Origin: a virus
Virus record (IMG/VR): IMGVR_UViG_3300042868_013112
Coordinates: 1-20,145 of that record
DNA: 20,145 nucleotides
Direction: 5' to 3' (one strand)
Both the position numbers and the translations under genes were made by a program. This document shows, in pieces, positions 7,496 through 14,979 of the stretch. Position 1 is the first letter of the stretch. Each line of letters begins with the position of its first letter. The notes under the pieces are model-generated. The model did no database searches and was not told where the DNA came from. It was given only the letters and a program-made list of their open reading frames with translations.

Positions 7496-10400
7496 ATGAA
7501 AGTAGAAATTAAAAATTTAATAGCGCATATTTCAGATATTCATATTAGATATGGTAGTAGACATGAAGAATATAGAATTGTTTTTCAAAGAGTTATTGAT
7601 GATTTACAAAATAAAGGAGTAAAGAGAATTGTTTTTTCTGGGGATTTGTTTCATATTAAGATAACACTTTCACCTAATGCAGTTATGTTGGCTGGATGGT
7701 TTTTGGAAGAGCTTTCAAAAATTGCACCTGTTGATATTATTTTAGGTAATCATGATTTAAATTTACAATCTTTAGAACAAGGAAATGCTATTGAACCTAT
7801 TATTAAACTTTTAGATGGTGGTTATATTATTGAAAAAGGAACAGAAAACATACCATTACATCAAGGTTCTAATAATGGAATATTTTTCTTTGTACATAGT
7901 GGATTTTATAATATAGATAACAATATTGTTTATGGAGTATTTTCTTGTTATGATAATGAAATGCTATCATTAAAATTAGAAGATAAAAAAGAAGATAAAA
8001 AATATATCGCTTTATTTCATGGACCAGTTTACGGATGTAGAGGTAATAATGGATATGAATTAAAAGGAGACCATTTAATGAATTTATCTGCTTTTGATAA
8101 TTTTGATATGGTTTTACTTGGGGACATTCATGAACATGAAAGTTTTAAAACAAAAGATTCAGAAGTTCAAAACATTGCTTATGCTTCCTCTTTGATTCAA
8201 CAAGATTTTTCAGAATCTATAGAAAAAGGGTATTTAATTTGGGATTTAGAAACAAATACATTTGAAAGATGTTTTATTGAAAATGATTATGGATTTGCAA
8301 AATTAAATATTTCAAGAGGTGAGTTGGTAGAAGAAAGGATTGAAGAATTAAAAATGTCAAAAAATCCTAAAAAAACTAAAGTTTCTATTGTTTGGGAAGA
8401 ATATCAAGAAAATTATTCTGTAGAAAAAGAAAAACAAATTGAAAGACTTGTTAAAACTAAATTCGGTTGCGAAACTGTAAGTGTTGATTGTCAATATATT
8501 TCTAAACAAGAAGAAATAGAAAATTTAAATATTGATGAAGATGCAGATTATTCAGATACAGAAGAATTTGAAACATTATTAAGAGAATTTGTAGAAAATA
8601 GCGAATACGATAATGAGGAAGAAGTAATTGAATTATCTAATGAAATAGATAAAATATTAAACTATACCTCCCAGAAAGGAAAAAAATGGTATTTAGATAA
8701 ATTAGAAATATGGAATTTATTTAGTTTCCCAAACAAAGTAACAACTTTTGATTTTAATAATTTAAGTGGAATAACTGGTATATTTGGTAAAAACTTTAAT
8801 GGTAAATCAAATATTATTAGAGCAGTAGTTTGGATTCTTTATAGAAAAATATTAGGAGGAGGAGAAGCTCATAGATTAACTAATATGTATACTGGAGAAG
8901 AAACAGCTGGTGGTAGAATATTTATTACAATAGATTCTGAAAAATATCTTATTGAAAGAACTGTAAAAGTAAAAACAAAAAAAGATGGAACACCAGATGT
9001 TTCTTATGGTATTGAATATAAAAAACTTGAAGGTTTAGAAGGAGAAGATAAAAAATGGAAAAATATAGACTCTGATAAAGCTGCAACAGAGAAAAAAGAA
9101 AAAAGTAATATTATTGTAGAATCAATAGGTACATTTGAAGATTTTACAAAAGTTGTTCTTCAAGCTCAAAGTGGAGAAGGTAACTTTTTAAATATGAGTC
9201 AACAACCTAAAAATGATTTAATAAATAAATATTTAGGTTTAGAAATATTTAGAGATCCTAAAGAATATGAAATTAAAATAGAAGAAGAAGAAAAATTAAT
9301 TGTTGAAAATGAAGAATCAATTAAAGAATATACTATAGAAAAAGAGGAAACTGAAAATAAAGTAGAACAAATTGATAATAAAATTCTTGAATTAACTAAA
9401 TCAATTACAAAAGTAGAGCAAACAAAATTTTCTACAACTCAAGAAGTTAACAATGCAATTGAAAAACAAAAAGAAACAAATGAAAATTCTTCTAATCAAA
9501 TACAAGATTTAGAAACTTTCTTATCTACAAACTTCAAAAAAGAATTACCAAATGAAGATTTAGATTCTCCATCTGTTATTGAAAGTAAAATAATTGATGA
9601 ACAATCTTCTTTTGCTTCAAATAAAGAAAATTATATAAAAATAGAAAAATGGTTATCTGAAAATCCTAAAAAACAAGAATTAGATATAGAACCATTAAAT
9701 AAAAAAGTAACAGATATAGAAAGTGCAATTTCTAAATTGAATGATAAACTTATTATTTCAAAAGGAAAAAAATGTCCAACTTGTAATAGCGTACAACAAG
9801 TAGCAGATGCAGAACTTGAAAATAAATGTGTTGAGGATATAAAAAGAGGACAAGAAGCTTTAGAAATTGCAAAAGCAAGCGTTTTAGAGTCTAAAAACAT
9901 ATCTATACATAACAACAATTATGATAGAGAAGAAAATCGATTAGGAGCGTTAAAAAACACATTACAAACAAATAAACTTAATCTTGATAAGTATAAAAAA
10001 GATTTAGAATTATCAAAAAGTATTTTTGAAATAAAAAGTCATAATAAAATTGTTAATGAAAAAACTTTAAGTTTAGATTCTTTTAGAAAAATATTAATTA
10101 ATGGTGAAAATGATATTTTAGAACTTGAAAAAGAAATTAAAATAATCGATTCAAATAAAGAGTTCATTTCTAAAAATTTAACTATAAATGAAGAAATTAA
10201 AGAATATGAATTTGAAAAGAAAAGCCAAAGACTTATTGTACATCAATTAAATGAAAAAATTGTTGATTTAAAATCTAAAAATAGTGTTTCAAATAAAAAT
10301 ATTGAAAATTTTAAACAAAATTTAGAATCTATAAAAGAAGCAGAAAAATCTTATAGAAAATATACAATTTATTTACAAGCTGTACATAGAGATGGAATAC

Positions 10401-10891
10401 CAGCAAAAATAATTAAAAAGAAACTTCCTGTTATTAATTATAAAATAAACTCTATATTAAGAAATTTAGTAGATTTTAAAATAGAAATTTTAATAAAAGA
10501 TAACGGAGATATTAAAGAAATGTTTTACTTTAATTCACTTGAAAAAGATGCTTTACCAATGTCTATGGCTTCAGGTGCTCAAAACTTTGTTGGAAGTGTA
10601 GCAATTAGAGATTCTTTACATTTTGTTAGTACATTAACTAAACCATCTTTATGTATAATTGATGAGGGGTTTGGAGCTTTAGATGATGATTTAACTATTG
10701 CTATGGAAGGTGTATTTAATTATCTTAAAAATAAATATAAAAACACATGGGTTATAACTCACAAAAATGAAATAAAAGATTTTGTTGATAATATCATTCA
10801 AGTTTCCAAAACTCAAGTTGGATTAACTGAAGAACAAATAGAAGAAAATCCTAAATGTGGTATATCAGTATTTGATATTCAAAAAAATTAA
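7496..10891 (+). CDS. Single-chain Mre11-Rad50 (SbcD-SbcC; T4 gp47-gp46) recombination nuclease/ATPase fusion
   Basis: The 1131-residue protein joins both subunits of the complex that resects DNA ends for recombination-dependent replication. Residues 1-~260 are the Mre11/SbcD phosphoesterase: AHISDIH (Asp14, His16), FSGD (Asp50), LGNHD (Asn85, His86), FHGP (His175) and LLGDIHEHE (Asp210, His212, His214). A highly acidic linker of about 130 residues follows. The Rad50/SbcC ATPase begins at ~396 with Walker A GKNFNGKSN (Lys437) and a Q-loop region at VVLQAQSGEG. A long Lys/Glu-rich coiled coil carries a zinc hook CPTC (Cys760, Cys763). The ABC signature is SMASGAQNF (~1023-1031), Walker B is CIIDEGFGALD (Asp1056, Glu1057), and the H-loop is WVITHK. 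All key residues of both partners are present in one uninterrupted frame. T4 and E. coli encode two proteins; the order here matches sbcD-sbcC. Domain calls are strong. Confidence 0.93.
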   Translation: MKVEIKNLIAHISDIHIRYGSRHEEYRIVFQRVIDDLQNKGVKRIVFSGDLFHIKITLSPNAVMLAGWFLEELSKIAPVDIILGNHDLNLQSLEQGNAIEPIIKLLDGGYIIEKGTENIPLHQGSNNGIFFFVHSGFYNIDNNIVYGVFSCYDNEMLSLKLEDKKEDKKYIALFHGPVYGCRGNNGYELKGDHLMNLSAFDNFDMVLLGDIHEHESFKTKDSEVQNIAYASSLIQQDFSESIEKGYLIWDLETNTFERCFIENDYGFAKLNISRGELVEERIEELKMSKNPKKTKVSIVWEEYQENYSVEKEKQIERLVKTKFGCETVSVDCQYISKQEEIENLNIDEDADYSDTEEFETLLREFVENSEYDNEEEVIELSNEIDKILNYTSQKGKKWYLDKLEIWNLFSFPNKVTTFDFNNLSGITGIFGKNFNGKSNIIRAVVWILYRKILGGGEAHRLTNMYTGEETAGGRIFITIDSEKYLIERTVKVKTKKDGTPDVSYGIEYKKLEGLEGEDKKWKNIDSDKAATEKKEKSNIIVESIGTFEDFTKVVLQAQSGEGNFLNMSQQPKNDLINKYLGLEIFRDPKEYEIKIEEEEKLIVENEESIKEYTIEKEETENKVEQIDNKILELTKSITKVEQTKFSTTQEVNNAIEKQKETNENSSNQIQDLETFLSTNFKKELPNEDLDSPSVIESKIIDEQSSFASNKENYIKIEKWLSENPKKQELDIEPLNKKVTDIESAISKLNDKLIISKGKKCPTCNSVQQVADAELENKCVEDIKRGQEALEIAKASVLESKNISIHNNNYDREENRLGALKNTLQTNKLNLDKYKKDLELSKSIFEIKSHNKIVNEKTLSLDSFRKILINGENDILELEKEIKIIDSNKEFISKNLTINEEIKEYEFEKKSQRLIVHQLNEKIVDLKSKNSVSNKNIENFKQNLESIKEAEKSYRKYTIYLQAVHRDGIPAKIIKKKLPVINYKINSILRNLVDFKIEILIKDNGDIKEMFYFNSLEKDALPMSMASGAQNFVGSVAIRDSLHFVSTLTKPSLCIIDEGFGALDDDLTIAMEGVFNYLKNKYKNTWVITHKNEIKDFVDNIIQVSKTQVGLTEEQIEENPKCGISVFDIQKN

Positions 10892-10900
10892 TTATATACA

Positions 10901-10936
10901 AAAAAATCTGCATTAAAACAATGCAGATTTTTTTTT
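10901..10936. terminator. Bidirectional intrinsic terminator
   Basis: A perfect 14-bp inverted repeat has arms 10901-10914 and 10920-10933 (core ATCTGCATT / AATGCAGAT) and loop AAAAC. It is flanked by A and T runs, so it works on both strands. It separates the convergent Mre11-Rad50 gene and the minus-strand operon, and its T run touches the minus-strand stop codon. Confidence 0.88.
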
Positions 10937-11552
10937 AATTTTCATTTCCCCCAATCCTCGTCTCTGGATTTTGAATAGGCTGTTCCAAAGGTCGTTCATT
11001 TTTATCTTTAAATAATTTAACAATATTTTTTTGTTCTCCAGCCTCTTGTTGTTTTTTTAATAAATCTTCTTGAAAAGCTTTTATTTTATTTAAATCTGTA
11101 TAAACTTCAACAGTTGTCATTCCTTTATCATTTGAATTATAACCATTTAATGGTCCTTGAAAGAAATTTCCAGTAAACCACATTCCTTTTATATTATTTG
11201 TTTTAAATAATCTCCAAACATTTTTAATTTCAGCACTTCTAACCCCAGTCATTTTTGCTTGTTTTTCAGATTGACCTTGCTTATGTATTGCTCTGACAAC
11301 TTTATTTCCTTTTTTTGAAGTTCCCATAGCAACTGGATAAATAATTCTATATTTACCAGAACCAGCAAGCATAGAATCTCCTTTATATAAAATACCAACT
11401 TCTCTACCTTCTTGAATAGCTTGAGTCATTAAATCAATATTAAAAGGGACTCTATTATTACTTAGAGCGAAAGCAGTTTCATTATCAACATCTTCATTTA
11501 ATAATCCTGCCAACTTTTTCAATCTATTCTTAAAACTTTCTGATAATAACAT
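10935..11552 (-). CDS. Tagged, probably packaged protein with WYL-like (SH3-type beta-barrel) domain
   Basis: The 205-residue protein is the last gene of the minus operon. Residues 1-20 are a basic amphipathic tag (LLSESFKNRLKKLAGLL then NE). The next gene upstream encodes nearly the same tag before an unrelated body. Residues ~38-155 resemble a WYL-type domain: a helix with AIQEGREVGILYKG, strands YRIIYPVAMG and NKVVRAIHKQG, a segment VRSAEIKNVWRLF, and an aromatic-rich end. The classical W-Y-L triad is not evident, so this is a tentative fold suggestion. The last ~45 residues are a charged, Gln/Glu-rich tail. The tag ends in LxE (LNE20), like capsid-targeting peptides cut by T4-type prohead proteases. 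Prediction: an internal virion protein delivered into the host. The function of the body is unknown. Confidence 0.72.
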   Translation of the reverse strand: MLLSESFKNRLKKLAGLLNEDVDNETAFALSNNRVPFNIDLMTQAIQEGREVGILYKGDSMLAGSGKYRIIYPVAMGTSKKGNKVVRAIHKQGQSEKQAKMTGVRSAEIKNVWRLFKTNNIKGMWFTGNFFQGPLNGYNSNDKGMTTVEVYTDLNKIKAFQEDLLKKQQEAGEQKNIVKLFKDKNERPLEQPIQNPETRIGGNEN

Positions 11553-11559
11553 AATTAAT
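11479..11559 (-). repeat. Tag repeat copy 1 (81 bp), 5' end of the WYL-like gene
   Basis: This copy matches 12093-12173 at 78 of 81 positions by eye. It spans the last bases of the upstream gene (its stop codon), the intergenic bases, the ATG and the first ~24 codons. Outside it the two genes are unrelated, so it behaves as a discrete module rather than the remnant of a whole-gene duplication. Confidence 0.9.
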
Positions 11560-12166
11560 ATAAATCGTATTTTGTTATTTCATCTTTCGATGTAATTTGT
11601 TTAATATCTTTAATTTTTTTCATATTATAAAGAACCATCATTTTTTCCCCCCACCCAAAAGGATTATCAACAATTTCATAATCAATATTATTATTAATTA
11701 AAAATTCTCTTAAATTAATTGTGTTTTTAGGTTTTAAAGCTTTTTCATTAAGTATTATATTATTAAAGATAAAAGCTTTTATTTTATTTTCTTGATTGTA
11801 TTTTTCTAATCTTTCTAAAATTTCTTTTTGTTTATTTTTAATAACATTATTTAATACAAATTCTTTAACATCATCTAGATTTAAAAAAGAATTATTTATA
11901 TCATTTCCTTTATCTACTGTTATTAAATATAATTTTCTACTACCTTTAGAATATTTTAAAGCTGTATCGTAATGGGTTGTTAAATATAAACCAGCACCAT
12001 ATTCATATCTACCATTTTTTTGAGCAATATTTTCATCGTAATCATTTAAGTTACCTCCATGCCAAAATTGCATATTATTTTCAAAACTAATATCATTATC
12101 AACACCTTCAGTTAATAATCCTGCCAACTTCTTCAATCTATTCTTAAAACTTTCTGATAATAACAT
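11555..12166 (-). CDS. Tagged ADP-ribosyltransferase-like protein, probable packaged host-takeover enzyme
   Basis: The 203-residue protein would transfer ADP-ribose from NAD+ to a host target. After the 20-residue tag (LLSESFKNRLKKLAGLL, then TE), residues 32-85 carry the ART core pattern: FWHGGN (His36), then YGAGLYLTTHYDTALKYS (Tyr61) and a strand KLYLITVDKG. This resembles the H-Y-E (PARP/diphtheria-toxin-like) class. Glu174 in FGWGEKMMVLYNMKKI is the best candidate for the catalytic Glu, before the last core strand. The tag ends LTE20-Gly21, a good match to the (L/I)xE cleavage site of T4 prohead protease gp21. T4 Alt is a known packaged, gp21-processed ADP-ribosyltransferase, although its sequence is different. 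The gene lies 2 bases from both neighbours in a tight operon. ART fold: moderate confidence. Packaging and target: inferred. Confidence 0.75.
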   Translation of the reverse strand: MLLSESFKNRLKKLAGLLTEGVDNDISFENNMQFWHGGNLNDYDENIAQKNGRYEYGAGLYLTTHYDTALKYSKGSRKLYLITVDKGNDINNSFLNLDDVKEFVLNNVIKNKQKEILERLEKYNQENKIKAFIFNNIILNEKALKPKNTINLREFLINNNIDYEIVDNPFGWGEKMMVLYNMKKIKDIKQITSKDEITKYDLY

Positions 12167-12173
12167 AATTAAT
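12093..12173 (-). repeat. Tag repeat copy 2 (81 bp), 5' end of the ART-like gene
   Basis: Partner of 11479-11559, with three substitutions by eye. It includes the stop codon of the kinase-fusion gene (12169-12171), the start of the ART-like gene and its tag codons. Equal length and colinearity across a stop/start junction suggest recent copying or gene conversion. Confidence 0.9.
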
Positions 12174-13584
12174 TTGTTGAATAATAATCTTGATAAACAT
12201 CTGAAGTTAATCCATAATCAACTAAAACAATTGTATCTTCACCATTTCTTTTTACAATTCCATAAGAATTAACTCTCCTTAAATCACCAGAAGGAATACC
12301 ATAAGTTCCAATTAAATCGAACATATCTTGCATGAATTCATTTTCCCACATTGCATCCAAAATATCTTTATCTAAGTCCATTTTTCCATATCTTGTCTTA
12401 CTATTACTAGCGTCTATTTCATGATTAAATAAAGCGGAAGAATAGTCTTCAAATGAGAATCCTACAATTTTTTTGAAATCAGATTTTTTAGCTCTTACAG
12501 CTAATTCCATTTCTAACCACAAATTGTTTTCTTCGTAATCAAAAACTTTTGCTAAAACTCCCTCTAAACCATCATAATGACTATAATCAATTTCAACTTC
12601 ATTTTGAGCCAATCCTTTTTTATTTTTTGCTAATTTCAAAACTTTTTCATCATCAATTTTAAAAACAACTCTTGATGAACCTGAAGCTAATCTTTCTAAA
12701 TGTTCAGTACAATAATTAATTCTTTGTACAAATGAAGTTAAAGTTTTAAAAAATTCCATATCGAATGATTGAGGATATTCTTCTGTTAAACTTTCTTTCA
12801 TTAACGCTTTAGCTTTTTTCCATAAATCATTATCCGCTTTTCTTGCACCGCCAATTCCAGTTATAAAACTATTAACTCTTCCCATAGCCCATTGGTCTTG
12901 TGCAGTGCCTGGTCTATGACCTGTGTTCCATGCGGCCTTACCTTTTTTATAAACTTTTTTAAGAATAGATAAAGGTATTTCTGATTTTTCTGATTTATTT
13001 TTTAAAGCAGTTATTATATTGTCGCTAATTTCATTTAAATCTTCTTCTTCTTTAAACAATTTATTATAAGCCTTAGTTGCTTCAGACTCTTTAGTTTTTA
13101 TTCTCTCTTTTTGTTTTTCGTCTTTAAAATCAGCTTTCCAATCTTTTTTATATTCATCTTTTCCTTTAAATTTTTCTATCTCTTTTTTCATTGCTGATTT
13201 AGAGCCAAACTCTCCAGAATCTTTAAGACCTTTTAGATATTTTTTTGGAACTTCATTTTCTAAAAATAAATTTAAAGTTTTTTTAATTGTTTCATTTAAA
13301 TTTTCTGAATCATCTAAATTAATTTTAAAAACTTTTATAAATAAATCATCATTTCCTTTTATTACTCTATGGTATTGACCAGACTCTATAAATATAGGAT
13401 TATTTGGAGTTAAGCTTATTGGCAATTCATTATCTAATTGTATTTTCCAATCATTTTCTTGTAAAGGAATTATGATTCTATCTTCTCTATCTCTATGCCA
13501 AACTAATTCTTGTTCATTTATGGAATTATCAAACTGTCTGATTGATAAATTTTCATTTAATATTTTTTCTATATATGGCTTCAT
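12169..13584 (-). CDS. Cupin + DUF5824-like + protein-kinase-like fusion protein
   Basis: A 471-residue, three-part protein. Residues ~26-90 match a cupin-like phage domain: ELVWHRDREDRIIIPL, then a W..Q.D..LPI..T run, ending GQYHRVIKGNDDLFIKVF. Residues ~205-265 carry a conserved phage block (WNTGHRPGTAQDQWAMGRVNSF) that I recognise as DUF5824-like, preceded by a charged helical linker. Residues ~285-471 look like a divergent kinase fold. They have a SGSSRVVFKI loop (301-310), a VLKLAKNKKG lysine (Lys317), an NEVE helix acid (Glu329) and a hinge-like LEMELA. Next come GDLRRVNSYGIV (Asp434, Asn439, HRD-like) and VLVDYGLT (Asp456, DFG-like). The N-terminus MKPYIEKILNE also ends in an LxE-like site. 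It is the second gene of the operon. Kinase activity is plausible but untested, and the HRD His is missing. Domain boundaries are approximate. Confidence 0.78.
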   Translation of the reverse strand: MKPYIEKILNENLSIRQFDNSINEQELVWHRDREDRIIIPLQENDWKIQLDNELPISLTPNNPIFIESGQYHRVIKGNDDLFIKVFKINLDDSENLNETIKKTLNLFLENEVPKKYLKGLKDSGEFGSKSAMKKEIEKFKGKDEYKKDWKADFKDEKQKERIKTKESEATKAYNKLFKEEEDLNEISDNIITALKNKSEKSEIPLSILKKVYKKGKAAWNTGHRPGTAQDQWAMGRVNSFITGIGGARKADNDLWKKAKALMKESLTEEYPQSFDMEFFKTLTSFVQRINYCTEHLERLASGSSRVVFKIDDEKVLKLAKNKKGLAQNEVEIDYSHYDGLEGVLAKVFDYEENNLWLEMELAVRAKKSDFKKIVGFSFEDYSSALFNHEIDASNSKTRYGKMDLDKDILDAMWENEFMQDMFDLIGTYGIPSGDLRRVNSYGIVKRNGEDTIVLVDYGLTSDVYQDYYSTN

Positions 13585-13626
13585 TTGTTTTTGTTTTTAT
13601 TTTTTCTGGGAAGGTGTGTTTGTTTT

Positions 13627-14220
13627 TTACCAATAAAAATTTCCTCCTCCAACTAAACCTAAAAGTTTTGCATATCTAGGTAAATTACAAGACCAATAAC
13701 CTGGTTTAGTTCTATCTTTTTTATCTTTACAATTATGTCTATCAGCAAAGTTTTTTCTTGCTTGAGGGTCTTTTATTTTAACAGCTAAATTCCCACCGCC
13801 ACTTTTTGCTCCAAATGAAACTTTTTTTATTTTTCCAGTTTGGGGGTTTTTTACGTAAACGAAATATTTTTTAGAACCACCTCTCTTAGGTTTATTTAAA
13901 TCAACTTCTTTTCCTTTATATTCTGCTTCATTAATTTCTTTCTCTTCAAAAGGTAAATCTAAAGGAACTAGTCTATGATTAAATAAAGCCTTTTCGCCAG
14001 CATCAGAATTAATTATATATTCATCTGATTTTGAAATTAAAATTTCATTTTTTAAATATAAGCTTCTTACTTCTTTTATTAATTTTAAATGTTTATTTGA
14101 ACCGTATCTAAAAATAGTTTCAGAAACAGTAATGTTATTGTTTAAATGATATTGTAAATCTTCACTAATTAAAGATTTTGATTCTTTTAAAACTATTTTT
14201 GAATCACTTAAATTCTCCAT
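13627..14220 (-). CDS. Conserved T4-like/marine phage protein with DUF5872-like Cys/His C-terminus
   Basis: The 197-residue protein is the first gene of the minus operon. Residues ~20-95 follow a pattern I recognise from T4-like marine phages: SEDLQYHLNNN, SETIFRYGS, and NHRLVPLDLPFE. Residues ~100-197 form a second conserved module: YKGKEVDLNKPKRGGSKKY, VYVKNPQTGKIKKVSFG, then DPQARKNFADRHNC ... PGYWSC (His162, Cys164, Cys178) and a GGGNFYW end. The His/Cys set may bind a metal. The module resembles the phage DUF5872 family, often found near or fused to head-assembly proteins. The N-terminus (VLKESKSLISEDL) has two (L/I)xE motifs. The start lies ~30 bases from the TATAAATA palindrome, so late expression is likely. 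The biochemical function is unknown. Confidence 0.75.
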   Translation of the reverse strand: MENLSDSKIVLKESKSLISEDLQYHLNNNITVSETIFRYGSNKHLKLIKEVRSLYLKNEILISKSDEYIINSDAGEKALFNHRLVPLDLPFEEKEINEAEYKGKEVDLNKPKRGGSKKYFVYVKNPQTGKIKKVSFGAKSGGGNLAVKIKDPQARKNFADRHNCKDKKDRTKPGYWSCNLPRYAKLLGLVGGGNFYW

Positions 14221-14240
14221 AAAAAAAATAATAATTTTAA

Positions 14241-14258
14241 GATATTTATATAAATATC
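14241..14258. promoter_or_regulatory. Palindromic bidirectional T4-type late promoter candidate
   Basis: GATATTTATATAAATATC is a perfect 18-bp palindrome in the 95-base gap between two divergent operons. It carries TATAAATA, the T4 late-promoter core, on the plus strand (14249-14256) and on the minus strand (14250-14243). Expected start sites a few bases past each core would give short leaders to the ATGs at 14220 (-) and 14316 (+). A second, imperfect core TATAAATT lies at 14298-14305. It could instead be a dimeric regulator site. Confidence 0.5.
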
Positions 14259-14315
14259 AAAAAATATTCTTATTCACTTTACTTTTTTAACTAATAGTAT
14301 AAATTATATATAATT

Positions 14316-14606
14316 ATGTATTCTAGAAATGAAATTTTAAGAAATCAAAATACTTTTAGCTATGAAATAAGAAAGTGGCTTAAAAAAGATTTTTCTCAAT
14401 CAAAATCTGACCTTTTTAATATCAAAACAAAAGATGATGAAATATTAAAAGAAAAGAAAAAATTAGAATTAAGATTTGAAAAAGTTAAAATTGAAAAAGA
14501 AATTGAAAAATTCATAATTAACGAAAAAAATATTTATCCTAAGTTTTACGCTTGGTGGGATGAAATTAATGAAACTGTAGAAATATTTTTATATGAAGCC
14601 AAATAG
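14316..14606 (+). CDS. Small hypothetical phage protein
   Basis: The 96-residue, Lys/Glu-rich protein is predicted mostly helical. Residues ~40-70 (a KDDEILKEKKKLELRFEKVK stretch and following) look like a short coiled coil. The C-terminal end has aromatic residues (YPKFYAWWDEINETVEIFLYEAK). No signal peptide, membrane segment or catalytic motif is visible and I do not recognise the family. It is first in a plus-strand operon of small genes, downstream of the TATAAATA palindrome, and overlaps the next gene by 14 bases, implying translational coupling. Confidence 0.6.
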   Translation: MYSRNEILRNQNTFSYEIRKWLKKDFSQSKSDLFNIKTKDDEILKEKKKLELRFEKVKIEKEIEKFIINEKNIYPKFYAWWDEINETVEIFLYEAK

Positions 14607-14979
14607 AAAAAACACAAAAAATGTATTAATAGATTTATCTTACGATGGTTCTATGAATGAATTTGAAGAATTTTATGGATTCTCAATAACCTATCAAGAA
14701 CTTGAGCAACAAAGTTATATTGAGTTTAAAGAATTAATGTTTGAATATATTAATAAAAAAATTAAATTTAGAAAATTTGGAAGAATTGGACACATATTAA
14801 CTGTTAGAGCAGAGATGTATGATTCAGAAATAGAAGAACTTGAAAATTTAATTTTAAAAAATAAGATTAAGACTATTTATGGATGGATAGCTAAAGATGT
14901 CACTTTAATAAATGAAGAAGAACAATCTTTAAAAGTATTATCTACAATTAACGAACAAAATGAAGATTATTATGAATGA
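14593..14979 (+). CDS. Hypothetical phage protein
   Basis: The 128-residue protein overlaps the previous gene by 14 bases and the following one by up to 20 bases. It reads as a compact alpha/beta protein: an N-terminal basic strand (KNVLIDLSYD), an acidic/aromatic segment (FEEFYGFSITYQELEQQ), and a helix-strand pair around 70-105 (FGRIGHILTVRAEMYDSEIE and following). It ends in an acidic tail. I do not recognise it. The tight packing suggests it is made together with its neighbours. Confidence 0.6.
   Translation: MKPNRKNTKNVLIDLSYDGSMNEFEEFYGFSITYQELEQQSYIEFKELMFEYINKKIKFRKFGRIGHILTVRAEMYDSEIEELENLILKNKIKTIYGWIAKDVTLINEEEQSLKVLSTINEQNEDYYE

Noticed and set aside
9631-9918. Minus-strand ORF inside the Mre11-Rad50 coiled coil
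   Set aside because: Composition is a mirror of the Lys/Glu-rich coding strand (Leu/Phe/Ser-rich), with no start context or family; antisense shadow.
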